Source: Gigaspora margarita
Lineage: Eukaryota; Glomeromycota; Glomeromycetes; Diversisporales; Gigasporaceae
Direction of reading: 5' to 3'
Assembly (NCBI GenBank): GCA_009809945.1
Contig: WTPW01000196.1
Coordinates: 1 to 64,000 of the forward strand
DNA length: 64,000 nt
Part shown: positions 12,498-23,667 of the stretch, piece by piece
Layout of the letters: each line of letters begins with the position of its first letter
Position numbering within the stretch: position 1 is the stretch's first letter
The notes under the pieces: model-generated
What the model saw: only the letters and a program-made list of their open reading frames with translations
The model's database searches: none
What the model was told of the DNA's origin: nothing
Position numbers and translations under genes: made by a program

Positions 12498-13160
12498 ATG
12501 GGTTCATGCATGTACATGATTCCTCAATTATGCAATGAATGCACATTAATGTGCATATTCCAAATCATGTATATTTTATTTTATCAAAATATAAGTGTAA
12601 TTAATATTTTAATCTATCTATCTATATACTTCAATTCTGGATCTGTTCACTTTAACATGTTTGATTGGTCGTATCTAAAAAATGTAACCTAAATATAGAA
12701 AAACTCTAGAAATACATAAAATAATTATAACAATTATTATAGTTGAGAAATTATTACGATATTTAACTACCATATTATTGCAAAATAATGCGCACCTGCG
12801 CGCTATTTTGAGTGCATGCATGTGTGCTATTTTGAGTTAACCCGATTTTTTATCCTGTACCAGTGCTGAAAATCTAAACCTAAATATATATATATATATA
12901 TATAGGCAATTGACCTATTGTTGAACTTCTATGTAGTATAATAGATTAAAAATAGTGACTTCAAATTTTTTATTTCTTATATATATTATTATTTTATTTT
13001 TATTTTAGTTGTTTATTATTCTTTTATCTACATGTCATCACACGCTAGAATTTGATAGTAGTCCCAAATAAGTAAGATATTAATTCTTATGGTAGAAACA
13101 ATTAGTTATACAAATAAGGGAATCACATGTGGTGAGGAAAAGCACAGTGCATTTAATTTT
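12498..13160. other. AT-rich DNA with one copy of a direct repeat
   Basis: About 12605-12765 (from TCTATATACTTCAATTCTGG to AGTTGAGAAATTATTA) recurs in the same orientation at about 14968-15080. It is followed at 12778-12840 by GC-rich words (GCGCACCTGCGCGCTATTTTG) related to the 14836 and 39479 repeats. An (AT)n run lies at about 12886-12905. No gene. Confidence 0.5.
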
Positions 13161-13250
13161 GCGTCAACGCTAACTTTTCAGCATCAATGCTAAATTTATA
13201 GCGTAAATGCTAAATTATTAGTGTGAATGCTAAATTTTTAGCATAGACAC
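13161..13250. repeat. 20-bp tandem repeat, 4.5 copies
   Basis: Units in exact 20-bp register start at 13161, 13181, 13201 and 13221, of the form GCRTnAATGCTAAATTnnTA, with a partial fifth from 13241. Each unit contains the small palindrome GCATnnATGC or a variant of it. Confidence 0.75.
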
Positions 13251-13844
13251 TGTAGAAAATTAAAATGTATATAAAGACCTACAAAAATAATAAAGCTGCA
13301 TATAAGTTCTCAATCCAATTTAATAAGCTTCACGTTCAATTTAAAAATGCAAAACAATAATAAAAGTAAGCCCTTATCTTTTGAATTTAACTTTAACCTT
13401 AATAAACCTTGCGAGACTCAATTCTACAGACTGAATTAACTTGTAACTTCGAATTGGCTTATTATAACTCAAATTCTGTGTGATGATTCTTTTAAATTGA
13501 ATACGTGACTCCTATTACCTTTGAACTTTGTATAACCCTCCCATGTTAAAATTGCCCCGATTCCACCTAATCACCAAACCTAATCACTGATACTTTTAAT
13601 TATATATCTATCACCCATCTCGATATCAATCATTATCAGTACTATCCTATCATCCTGTATCACCTTTATAACCCAGTATCGTTTAGTTATATTAATCCAA
13701 TGTCACTATAAACCTATCCCTTTTTACTACTGATTTATTTACTTCTACTCGTAATGCACTCTAAGGCAATTATAGTTCTAACTTTAACAAGGATGTGCAT
13801 AAAACATTCGTTTATTATTAAAAATTATATTCCAGTATTAAATC
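13251..13844. other. AT-rich DNA, no gene
   Basis: A somewhat less AT-biased stretch with C-rich words (for example ATCACCCATCTCGATATC) but no convincing coding frame, TIR pair or array. It ends at the target site of the next retroposon. Confidence 0.45.
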
Positions 13845-13861
13845 AAAAAAATGGCTATAAC

Positions 13862-14689
13862 GGGTGTGACGATTTAGAGAAGTGGCCAGGTTGTCACTCC
13901 CCAAGCGGCAGGTCGAAAGTTCAAATCCTACTGATGACGATAATGAAAAATAGGCCTGTGTTATGGTAACTGTGGCTCAATATTGGTTGGGTGAGAAACC
14001 TATAACCTTGGTTCCACTATCTTGAATGGGAGCTCTCGGGCGCAATAGTGTTGTTACACGACAATACTGAAAAATCCAAGAAACTGGAAAAACAGAAACC
14101 CATTTGGAAAGTCCTGATTAAGGAGGTAGAATAAGATCTTTGATGGTGCTACCATAATGAGGTCAGTGCTGGGATCCGAACAAACCTTAAAAGGGCAAGG
14201 GAGGTACCTAGCAGTTCGGAGTAATTCGGACTGCAAGTATCGGTATAATGCAGATACGCCGGTACTGAAAATCCATGGATAACTACGAAATGGGATGTGG
14301 CTGTTCAATGGTATAGTTGACAAGTGCCACCGATGAACAAGAGCCCCGGAAGTCAGTCAGAACAGGTTCTTGGAAGGAAAAATTGTTGTGGCATGCCACA
14401 CTTAAGTGCCATAAGGGAAAGCTGAGTGCGACTTTATAGTAGTAAGTTAACGTGCAGGTTGTTTGGTGACAGAAGCATGGGACAGAGAATTTAAATAGGC
14501 AATTCCCGTAGTTGGGTTGCAGGTATGGCAGCTAGTGTAGAACCTTTGGGCGGACTACTTAAATTAGGTACCAAAAGTATACGTGTGGCTAGTTGTAATC
14601 TCTTTCATGTAATAAAAGCTATCAAAATGTAATCCTGTACCACTTACGTTAAATAAAGTCACTGGCAAGTCCGTATTAAAATTAAAAAA
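13862..14689 (+). mobile_element. tRNA-headed retroposon (long SINE-like), full copy
   Basis: The first about 75 bp resemble a type II tRNA (Ser/Leu-like). There is an A-box-like TTTAGAGAAGTGGCCAGG (13873-13890) and a B-box-like AGTTCAAATCC (13918-13928). The unit then runs about 750 bp and ends in an A run. Flanks repeat AAAATGGCTATAAC/AAAATGGCTGTAAC (one mismatch), ending at 13861 and 14705, as expected after retroposition. A conserved 3' block (about 14485-14620) contains GGCAGCTAGTGTAGAACCTT and is shared with the copies at 18195, 21490 and 31990. The head points to RNA polymerase III transcription; mobility would need a partner LINE. At over 800 bp it is long for a SINE. It has no protein frame. 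Confidence 0.75.
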
Positions 14690-14705
14690 AAAAAATGGCT
14701 GTAAC

Positions 14706-15100
14706 AATTTATTATCCTGCTAAAATAAGAGTAGCACTAAATGAACATTTAATGATAGTTATTCTTGAAGCAATTAAAGCTAAAAAGAATAAATATGAAG
14801 TATTTGTTGAGCACCTTTGTTATGCATTCGATTAAATAGTATTCTATATATGGTGCATGCTATTTCGGGACGTGCATGGGCATTATTTCGAAACCAAGTA
14901 TGCTATTTTTAGGAGATGTGATTTTCAAAATAACACCCATGATTGTTATTTCACAGTAATACAGTAATTATCTATATACTTCAATTTTGGGTCTGTTTAC
15001 CTAAATATGAGAAAACTACCAGAATACATAAGATAATTATGACAATTATCATGGTCAAGTAATTATTATAACATTTGAGTAATGATTATATTATTTTTAA
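14706..15100. repeat. Dispersed repeat (minus copy) beside the second direct repeat
   Basis: About 14836-14965, read on the minus strand, contains GTTATTTTGAAAATCACA, AAAATAGCATACTTGG and CCCGAAATAGCATGC. It matches the plus-strand sequence at 39479-39596. About 14968-15080 is the second copy of the 12605-12765 direct repeat. No gene. Confidence 0.5.
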
Positions 15101-15300
15101 TGCCTTTAGTAATAAACACAAAATCATGAAATGTGAATTTGCCAAATTTACTTTGGTTGTTTGATTGCCTAATATTTACAAATTATTTGGACTAAAAACA
15201 GTTCATAAATTTGAAAACATTTTGTTTAATGGTCTCAAGTTCAAGAATAAGTGCAAGAATAAGTACAAGTGCAAGGACAAGTGCAAGAACATGACTAGGA
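15100..15300. repeat. Dispersed repeat with CAAGAATAAGTG minisatellite
   Basis: About 15130-15300 is an inverted copy of about 48465-48640. Both have an AAAACATTTTGTTTAATGGT-like block next to a 10-12-bp minisatellite (AAGAATAAGTGC, ACAAGTGCAAGG; 15238-15290). Confidence 0.55.
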
Positions 15301-15552
15301 TTTCTCAAAGTCGAATCGAATCAATTATTAGGTATATTTGAATTTGATCAAATCAAATAAGCTCTTGATTTGAATTTGATTTGATCAAAACAAATCAAAT
15401 CAAATTTATTTGTAATTTTTATTAAATATTTTCAAATCGAATTGAATATTTTGTCAATTTGAATTTGATTTGAATTGAAATTTCTGTATTTGAATTTGAT
15501 TTGAGATCGAATATTTGATCAAATCAAATCAAATCGAATTGAATTGCAGAAC
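15300..15552. repeat. TTTGATTTGA motif array (likely element tip)
   Basis: Dense inverted and direct copies of AATTTGATTTGA and its complement TCAAATCAAAT. The outer words TCGAATCGAATC and AATCGAATTGAATTG lie at either end. The architecture resembles the motif arrays at the tips of the hAT elements in this window, but I could not find the matching other tip or a target duplication. Confidence 0.45.
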
Positions 15553-16740
15553 CTTAAACATGACAAATGCTCTGCAATAAATAAAACATGATTAAGAAAA
15601 AAAACTTAGTAAATATATAAAAAAATTATATTCTACCAAATATTTAGATAATTGATTTCTAAAATTTTTAGTCATAACTTTTTGCCACCCAGATTATCTA
15701 ATAATCAACTATTTTCTTAGTGATTTGTAGTTTTTATCGATCTACTAACCACAATAAAATCACAAATATTTTCAAAAGGTGATCAGTGTGCTAAAACTAA
15801 TATAGTAATATAATTATAGTGTGCTTTAACACTTTTTAATTGGTTAAATAACCTATTATCAAAATGTTAAGACTAATATATTGATGAGCAAGTTATAATC
15901 AAGAATATCATCACAATTCAAATTCATTAACAATTGATATGAAATAATATAATTGTAAAGAAATGTGTCAGTAAATACTAAACAAATTTTGTACTTGCTA
16001 AAATGGTATTGTAAGGGAATCAATCAAAACAAAATAAAATTATCCTGTCCTGTCTGCACAAAAATATCTACTAATTTTATATGTGAGTGTATAATAAATA
16101 GTAATTGGCATTGCCTAATAATAAGAATAAAAAAAATTTTAATTGCACTTCTATTTTTGATTTGCTATATCCAAAGACCATAATCAAACTATGAGAGAAT
16201 TTAAATTAAGATGTTGATACTATTTAAATTTGTAATTTTGTGACATATAATTATTTGCATACTATAATTTTAATGCAAACTAACTCAATCTTAACTATAT
16301 ATTGTAGTTAATAGAATAGTAACAGAATTTTTTTGACAATTCAATGCAAACTAACTCAGTATATTTATAATGAGAATATACAGATTTTAACTAAGATTTT
16401 AAAGTTTTTACTAAGCTCCTATAGTAGTGTTACAGGCCAGGTTCTGGTATATTCTCAAATTATATAAAAGATAAGCAATGATGAAGTTTACAATTAGCTA
16501 ATTTGTAAAAACTTATACATATAGGCAAAATCTAATTTATTAATTATTAGCTATTATGGTTATTACAACCATTACAACTATTACAACCATTACACCTCTT
16601 ACTATTATTGTACCTATTATGTCAATTATGTCTATTACATCTATTACACCTTTTATAGCAAATTATTACAACTTTAAGGTAAAAGGTTGCAACTTTACAA
16701 CTTAGCTAAACCTATTATACCATACAATCTTAATAGAAAC
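15553..16740. other. AT-rich DNA, no gene
   Basis: No convincing gene. A short run of ATTACAAC/ATTACACC words (16555-16680) forms a degenerate simple repeat just before the truncated retroposon. An open frame at 15965-16183 has no recognisable composition or homology. Confidence 0.45.
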
Positions 16741-17510
16741 CCATTTGGCAAGTACCAAGTAAGTAGATAGTAAAGATCTTTGACAGTGCTACCAAAAGAA
16801 GATCAGTGCTAGATTAGAATGAAAATTATATGGTTAGTATAGAAAACTATAATAGTTTAAGGAGCAAGTATTAGTTAACACTATAGCACCCAGTTTCTAA
16901 AGACTATCTAAATCAGTGATGGCAATTTAATCAGGTAAAAAAAATTTTATTGCCATCAGCCAATACATAATAATTTGGCCAAAAATAGCCAAAAATTTAC
17001 AGCCAAAGTTGAATGTCAATTGGCCAGGCCAATTAAAATTATTTGGCCTGTATTGCTATTGGCCAGTGGCCAAATGACCAAATGGTCAAATATTTATGTA
17101 TAGTAATAAAAAAAGTGAATAAAAATACTGTATATATATATACATACTAACTTTAAGTACAGTCGCAAATTTAAATTTGTAACTAGAGATCCAAATTTCC
17201 AGATTAGTTTACCTCTATTTGTATTTTGATCTTCTTTTCTTTATTTAGTATAAATAACTTTGTCTATTAACTCCTTTTGTAAAGTTTTCATAACATGTTA
17301 ATGTATTAGTACATATGCATGTTAAGGGGTAAGAATTATGAAAATTCTAGATAGTATGTCAGATTTAGCAGTATTATTACTAATTGCACGTAGCATGTTA
17401 GATAGCACATTAATGTGCTAGGTTATACATTAATGTGTCAAATATTAAATTCATATGTATATGAACTTAACTTCAATAAAAAAGATACATGTGAAAGTTT
17501 AATAAAAATT

Positions 17511-17595
17511 AATTTGAGCAAAGGTTCAGTAAGTAAGTGTAATTTGAGCAAAGGTTCAGTAAGTAATTTTTGAACAAAGGTTCAGTATGTGATTT
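17511..17595. repeat. Tandem repeat of about 30 bp, three copies
   Basis: Three copies of TTTGAGCAAAGGTTCAGTAA followed by variable spacers, the third reading TTTTGAACAAAGGTTCAGTA. Confidence 0.7.
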
Positions 17596-18194
17596 GTTAA
17601 AAGTTTTATTATTTACTTTGTATTTTGTTATCATTAAATAGTTTGTTGATCTATATGATAAAAATTTTTTATTTATTTCGTCAAATAGGAGTCTTTAACA
17701 ATACGATTTCATTTTTTGATTTTAAAATTTTAATACACAAATAAGCTACTTTTTTTAATTCTCAAACCTCTTAATCTATTATTTATTTAAATATTGAATT
17801 ATTTATTTTTATTAATAGGTATCTGTTAGCCCTCTGTACTAAATTTAGTACAATTTAAAAAAATTATTTTACAATAACAAAAAATAATTATTATTTAAAA
17901 CTTTGCTAAAATATATTTTAATACTAGTATTGTTATTATCCAACATTTTAATAAAGTTATATATAAAAATTTTGCATAAATTAACTTTAAACAAATTTAT
18001 ATTTTACAAAATTTGATGTACTAAATTTAGTATAGCAGTAAAAAAATAATTAAAATCAAATTTATAATTTAACAATAAAAAATAATAAAATTATAAGTTA
18101 TTTTTAATCTATATTTGATTTTAAAAGTATAAAAAAAATTATTAAAATAAAATTAATAGATTTGTTATTAGGGGATACAAAGCCTAAAATAGTT

Positions 18195-18896
18195 TTTTTT
18201 TAAAGTTTAGAGACCATGTGCTATGGCCAGAATTTTATTATGAGTTATAGTAACATAATATTTGTTATATGAATAAGAATACAACTAGCCACATGTGCAC
18301 TTTTGGTGCCTAATTTAAGTAGTCCACCCAAAGGTTCTACACTACCTACAACCCAACTATAGAAATTGTCTATTTAAACCCTCTGGTTTATATTTCTCCT
18401 ATTACTACCCGATACACTACATTAAGCAGATATTGTAAGGCCACAACCCTTTTAAATAATCAATGACTTAAGGGCTACTTTACCCTCGCACATAGTGCCT
18501 ACTAGGACAACTTCCATGTCCCATACATGTACTATTGCCTGGATTTGGTAACCAAAGGCTACCTGCCCTTATTAGGTTCATTCCAATCGTAGTACTCACT
18601 TTCTTTTGGCATATACTATAAGAACCAATTTTTACTATCTTCTAATTTGGGTCTTGCCAAATGGGTTCTTGTGGGTTTTTTTTCTGGTTCCCTAGATTTG
18701 CAATATAGTACACCATTGCGCCCATGAGCTTCCATTCAAGATAGTAGAACCAAGATTACAGGTTAAGCATCCAACTGATTATAAGCCACAATTACTGAAC
18801 ACAGATTTAACTCCAAAATGTCAGTAGTGAGATTTGAACTGTCAATCTGCCACTTGGGGGTAACACCTTGACCACTTCTCTAAAGCACCACACCCT
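18195..18896 (-). mobile_element. tRNA-headed retroposon, minus strand, perfect 15-bp TSD
   Basis: The tRNA-like head is at the right end on the minus strand: A-box-like region near 18867-18885 and B-box-like AGTTCAAATC at 18831-18840. The A-rich 3' end shows as a T run at the left. A perfect 15-bp duplication AAGCCTAAAATAGTT flanks it (18180-18194 and 18897-18911). The conserved family block lies at about 18280-18390. At 702 bp it is slightly shorter than the 13862 copy. The long exact duplication and poly(A) end show insertion by target-primed reverse transcription. Confidence 0.85.
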
Positions 18897-19157
18897 AAGC
18901 CTAAAATAGTTAAATTTATTTATAAAATTTATAGTAAATTAATAGTAAACTAATAGTAAATTTATAGTAAAGTTAATTTAAAAGAGTAGAAATAAATTTT
19001 TATTGAAAAATTTTATTAAGCTAATAGCTTTGGATTTCTAATTAAAATTTGTAGAGCTAGCTTTTCTAATTATTGTAAAAATAAATTTACTTAATTTTAC
19101 TAAAATTTTATAAAATATATAGATTTTAGTTTTTATAATTATATATTTTTTGTAAAT

Positions 19158-19403
19158 ATATATATATAGGAAAATTTATTTGTAACAGCCTGTTACATAC
19201 TTATTTGTAACAACCTATAAGGCCATATTAATATTAAAATAGGTTTAAATTAGAGTTAAAAATCAAAATTTATACAGAATTACGAGAGGATCATTTTTTG
19301 TTAAAAGTACAATATGTGTTATCTTAGTAAAATTTTGAGTTATAAATAAAGGCTGTTACAAATAAGTGTATAACAGGCTGTTACAAATAGATTTATCTAT
19401 ATA
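19158..19403. mobile_element. MITE with TGTAACAGCCTGTTACA ends
   Basis: TTATTTGTAACAGCCTGTTA at the left and its inverted counterpart at the right each hold the near-palindrome TGTAACAGCCTGTTACA, and a second inner copy TTATTTGTAACAACCT is also mirrored. Borders fall in TATATATA runs. About 240 bp, no coding capacity. Confidence 0.6.
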
Positions 19404-20121
19404 TATATATATACGTTTATATATAAAAAGTAAATATAAAAATTTGTATTTTAGTGAGTTTTTGGTCAAATTTAATGATTTTATTATCATTAGAATCAGA
19501 AAAACTAGCTCTACAAACTTTAAATAAAAATATTGAGCTATTACCTTAATAAATAATTTTTTTAATTACCAATTAACTTAAAATTTGAAAAATTAATCAA
19601 ATTTTTAATCAAAATTTTTAGTTTAAAAACTTAATTTTACTATAAATTATTATAAAATATTAAAAATATTTGATAAAAAAATTAATTTTTATTAAATATT
19701 CTATATTAAAAATAGTTTTATTAAAATTTTATATTATAATTATTAAATTTATTATAAGTAAAACTTGTATTATAGTTTAATAATTTTTTATTTTTAAGTT
19801 CATTTCTGAGCCAATAAATATAAATTTTATCAAAACAATATACTTCTAAAATGAAAAGTAGATTAAATAAATATATATTTATCTATTATAAAAATTTGAT
19901 ATAAGGTTAATAATAAAATTTTTTCTAAATTCCAGTTTTTTAACTGTACTAAATTAAGCCTTTTGTACTAAATTTAGTATGGCTAATAGATACCATTAAA
20001 ACAAGAAGCTAAAAAATATATAAAGCATATAAATAAACTTTATTCTAGCTATTTCTTTAAATGCTAAAGCTATATAATTAATTAGTAATAAACATATATT
20101 AATATCAGACCAATCATATTA

Positions 20122-21251
20122 CTATGGTGCTCCAAGTCACTTCTCATCAAATTCTGATTGCTTTTTTAAAATCTTATAACTATAAAATCTAAAGATTTAT
20201 TTAATAATTAACCAATAAAAATAAATCTTTATCTTTAGCTCTATCAAACTTATCAGTTAAAATTTTTTAAAAAGTCAAATATCAAAATTATATGATATTA
20301 AAATTTAAAAAATTTATACAATTTATTATGTGAGCTATAAAATTGGCACCTTGTTGTTACATATAATTTACATCAAAATTGGCATCACATATATTCGATC
20401 TACATAAAATTGGTGTGAAAATGATAAATCAGTTCTTGACTAGTTCTAGATCTTTGTAAGACCAAACTAATAGCATTAGCATTAATTAAATCAGTCTAAA
20501 TATCTTTATCTATAATAATTTTTGCCCTTCACAACATTTGTATGTATGTACTATGTTTAGTGTCAGTACCTTACAAAATTTTTTAAAGTGATACATAACA
20601 ATTATAATTGGCATAATTGATTATAATCGATTAATTTAATTGATTATAATTGTTTGAGGGGTTATTAATCGATTACTAACTCCAACTGATTATAATCAAT
20701 TATTGATATATCGATTTTAATTTGTAATAATTGATAATATAAAAATTCGATTAATATCGATAGTTTAAAAATTCGCAAATTTTAGCTAAATTTTAAACTA
20801 GTTTTCTCGATAACTAACGATTAGAATTAGCTCAAATTTTTGCTGTAAATAGTATTGGTATCAGANTATAACATACTAAAATTTNAGCAAATTTGACCTG
20901 GTAGTTCTTGAGTAATTGCTTGCATACGATAGTCAATTTTTTTAAAAAAATTNACTATNGTATGCAAGCAATTACTCAAGAACTACCAGGTCAAATTTGC
21001 TAAAATTTTAGTATGTTATAATCTGATACCAATACTATTTACAGCAAAAATTTGAGCTAATTCTAATTGTTAGTTATCGAGAAAACTAGTTTAAAATTAA
21101 GCTAAAATTTGCGAATTTTGATTACAAATTTTTATATCTAGCCAAATCTAAATTTGGCGCATCTTGGATATATCTAGCCAAATTTGGCGTACCTTGAATA
21201 TATCTAGCCAAATTTGGCGCATTTGATGAGAAGTGACTTGGAGCACCATAG
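20122..21251. mobile_element. TIR element with perfect 31-bp inverted repeats
   Basis: CTATGGTGCTCCAAGTCACT begins a 31-bp repeat (20122-20152) that is exactly mirrored at 21221-21251. Inside are a TAATCGATTA motif array (20600-20760), a large palindrome (20768-21119) and three copies of a roughly 30-bp unit with TCTAGCCAAATTTGGCGCA (21138-21230). No coding frame. The target duplication could not be decided. Confidence 0.75.
20768..21119. repeat. Near-perfect 350-bp palindrome
   Basis: The two arms of about 175 bp meet at 20943/20944 in TTTTTTT|AAAAAAA. Mirrored words include TTGCTTGCATACGATAGT on the left against ACTATNGTATGCAAGCAA on the right, and AACTAGTTTTCTCGATAACT at the outer part. 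Four N bases (20866, 20885, 20953, 20960) fall in the arms, as expected if reads from the two arms were hard to separate. Confidence 0.85.
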
Positions 21252-21781
21252 CTTTATTTGGCCATTTCAGGCAAAAAATAAAATATACATTTTTTGCTTT
21301 TTGGCCACAGCCATTGGCCAGCCAAATAGCCAAGTAATATCACTGATCTAAATATATGATAAAGGACATATACCAGTGCAGCTGGCAATTTCTACAAGAA
21401 TAAAGTAGCCCTAAGACAAGTGGATATTGAAAAATAATTCTAGAAATCATAATATAAGTTGTCTAATAGGTAAAATTTGATAGATAAAGCATGAATTAAT
21501 CTTGAATAGGCAGTTTCTATAGTTGGTCTGCAGATATAGCAGCTAGTATAAAACCTTTGGGTGGACTACTTAAATTAGATACCAAAAGTGCACATGTAGC
21601 TAGTTGTATACTCATCAATATAACAAATATCATAAATGATTCAATAAAATCTATGGCTAAGTAGATAGTCATTAAACTAAAAAATAAATAAATAAAAATA
21701 ATAATAATAATTTTATGATATTATAATAATTAATTTGCTTTATATAAGAGGCAAACAGCTAATGTATAAGGTAAGTGTAGG

Positions 21782-22059
21782 CAGTGTTGTACATTTTGGC
21801 TGTTCACAGCCTTTTAAGGCTTGTTCAAATCAAAAATTGTCAAACATCCAAGATTGTCCAAGGCTTGTCTAGGCTTTAATAATTAATAAATCTATCTAAA
21901 AAATATATAACTATATATTTTTTTAGATGCTAAACACATTCAGTTAAAATTAAAATAGGTTATCTTAATAAAATTTTAAGTAATTTTCCTTTATTTAATT
22001 GTTCAAAATTGTCCAAAATTGTCTAAATTGTTGTCCAAAGCTGTTCCATAACAATACTA
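21782..22059. mobile_element. 278-bp hAT MITE
   Basis: Tips CAGTGTTGTACATTTTGGCT and, inverted at the right, TAGTATTGTTATGGAACAGC. The flanks AGTGTAGG (21774-21781) and AGTATAGG (22060-22067) are an 8-bp target duplication with one mismatch. Both tips carry TTGTCCAA/TTGTCCAAGGC motif arrays. It is inserted in the left arm of the TIR element that continues to about 22614. Confidence 0.65.
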
Positions 22060-22614
22060 AGTATAGGTATTGTGGCAATATTGAAGAGAATTTTTGGTAT
22101 AACTTGGGATCTATTAGTTCAAATTGAATGATTTTGGTACTATTTGATTTGTCTTAATTAGACAAATCGAATAGTATCAAAATTGTTCAATTTGGATCAC
22201 AGAATTGCAAGCTATTTACAATAATTTATTATACAAAATTGGATATATATATTGTGGTGAATGTGGGTATTGTAGTAAATCTATTATAAGTCATGATTTG
22301 TCAATCCAAACTAATAATTTTTCTACATCTTATTGAAACAATTCAAATAGTACAATAATTGTTTGATTTTGATCACTATATCACAAAATATTAGTATTAA
22401 AATTGAGTTTGAATATAAGTCTAAATATAATATATTGTTTTACAATATTTGAAGTCAATATTTAAAAACTAAGTAATCAAAATCAAAAGATTTTTGTACT
22501 ACTTGAATTGTCTTGGTAAGATGATTCAAATGTTATAAAATCTTTCAGGTTGGACTGACAGATCATGACTTATAATAGATTCATCACAATAGCTATATTT
22601 GTTACAATATCTAT
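22060..22614. mobile_element. TIR element interrupted by the hAT MITE
   Basis: AAGTATAGGTATTGTGGCAA at the left (its outermost bases lie before the MITE, near 21773) is mirrored at the right (inverted AAGTATAGATATTGTAACAA, ending near 22614). Internal hairpins include GGTACTATTTGATTTGTC against its mirror at about 22150-22165. No coding capacity. Confidence 0.5.
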
Positions 22615-22660
22615 ACTTACTTTATAATAATAAAAATAGTTATATAAGTTTATTCCTTAA

Positions 22661-23663
22661 AAGGTCTTGCAGGCAAATTTGCCTGCAATTTTAAAAATAT
22701 TTAAGTGGTAATCTGCAGTTAAAGGGTCTAAATTTCATAGTAAAAATCAGCAGAGTTTTACTATTTGCCTTATATGGAAGTGGGATGCTATACATTTCTG
22801 ATTATAATAAAAAAACCCTATAGTAAACAATCAATAAATACTTATATCATGTCATATACTAACACGATTTAAATGATTTAACTATCATCAGAATCAGAAA
22901 CATTGGTTCTGCAAAGTTTAATTAAAAATTATTAAAGGTTTGCTTAATAAAAAATACTTTTATATGTAGAAAAGCCCCATTCGCACACTATAGAAATTTA
23001 CTATTAAATGCCTGCCATAATTTATTATAAAATGATCATCATTTTTACCTTTATCTGCGATTTACCACTTAAGTTTTTTTAAATAAACCAAAAAATAAAT
23101 AATTTAGAAATTTTTTATTTTATATAATATATTATTTGAAATATATTTTATTAACTTTATTATAAAAATTTAAATTTATTAAATAACTTTTAATTAATTA
23201 AGTTCAAAGTTTGTATAACTTTAGAGTTTACTATTAAAATTTTTTTATATTTTCTAAAATTTTATATATTTCCAAAGCTAAAAAAAATTTTTGCTCTTAA
23301 GACAAGTACTAATTTTTACAAGTAAATCATAAAACTTGTAATAATGAAAATTGTAATCCTTTATATAATTTATAAAGTTGTATTAAGAACAATATATCTA
23401 AAATTAATATCTAAAGAGTTTACCAAAAAGGTTTAAAATATTCTTTTAATTAAAAATTTTTTTTGAAATTTGTATATTTTGGGTTTATAAGCAACTACAA
23501 TTTATTTTCTTATAATTTAAATACAAATATAGCAAAAATATAATCTTTATTTTCAAATATTATTGTATAAAATTTTATTTAATATTTTAAATTTTTAAAA
23601 ATCTAAATTAAAGAAATATTTATAGAAAAATTGCAGGCAAATTTACCTGCAATTGCTTACTAT
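22661..23663. mobile_element. TTAA-flanked element with GCAAATTTGC palindromes
   Basis: Flanked by TTAA (22657-22660 and 23664-23667). Just inside the left tip is the perfect palindrome GCAGGCAAATTTGCCTGC; the right tip has GCAGGCAAATTTACCTGC. Tip words are CCTTAAAAGG at the left and, inverted, CCCTTAAATAG at the right. It hosts the nested 364-bp element 22705-23068. No coding frame. Confidence 0.65.
22705..23068. mobile_element. 364-bp TTAA-flanked MITE, copy 1
   Basis: Tips GTGGTAATCTGCAGTTAAAG and, inverted, GTGGTAAATCGCAGATAAAG are flanked by TTAA (22701-22704 and 23069-23072). It matches 30217-30578 in opposite orientation over its whole length (shared CTATAGTAAACAATCAATAA). Confidence 0.75.
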
Positions 23664-23667
23664 TTAA

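Larger units (their letters stand above)
17816..19995. mobile_element. TTAA-flanked element with AAATTT palindromes, copy 1
   Basis: The ends TAGGTATCTGTTAGCC and the right end inverted TGGTATCTATTAGCC are flanked by TTAA (17812-17815 and 19996-19999), the piggyBac-type target. Just inside the left tip is the perfect palindrome TGTACTAAATTTAGTACA; near-identical copies lie at about 18012 and at the right tip (about 19965). It holds a later tRNA-headed retroposon (18195-18896) and a small MITE (19158-19403). No transposase frame. A shorter relative is at 45539-46360. Confidence 0.75.
16914..21345. mobile_element. Non-autonomous hAT element, perfect 8-bp TSD
   Basis: The left tip begins CAGTGATGGCAATTTAATCA and the right end closes with ATATCACTG. 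A perfect 8-bp duplication ATCTAAAT flanks it (16906-16913 and 21346-21353). TTGGCCA/GGCCAA motifs fill the left tip (16965-17090) and the right tip (21250-21335). The 4.4 kb length comes mostly from later insertions: a TTAA-flanked element (17816-19995) and a TIR element (20122-21251). No transposase frame. Confidence 0.88.
16741..21690 (+). mobile_element. tRNA-headed retroposon copy split by a hAT insertion
   Basis: The 16741-16913 part (AGAAACCCATTTGGCAAGTA onward) and the 21346-21690 part (ending with the conserved block containing CAGCTAGTATAAAACCTTTG, then an A-rich tail) are two halves of one 5'-truncated copy of the 13862 family. They are separated by the hAT element 16914-21345. Confidence 0.75.

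Noticed and set aside
13868-13940. Functional tRNA gene
   Set aside because: Box-like motifs exist, but the cloverleaf is not intact, and the unit continues into a retroposon with a poly(A) end and target duplication.
14054-14323. 89-residue minus-strand frame
   Set aside because: Lies antisense within the tRNA-headed retroposon, is not kept in the 18195 copy and has no recognised domain.
12605-15080. Direct repeats 2.3 kb apart as LTRs
   Set aside because: Short (about 115-160 bp), diverged, with no TG...CA ends, primer-binding site, polypurine tract or coding remains between them.
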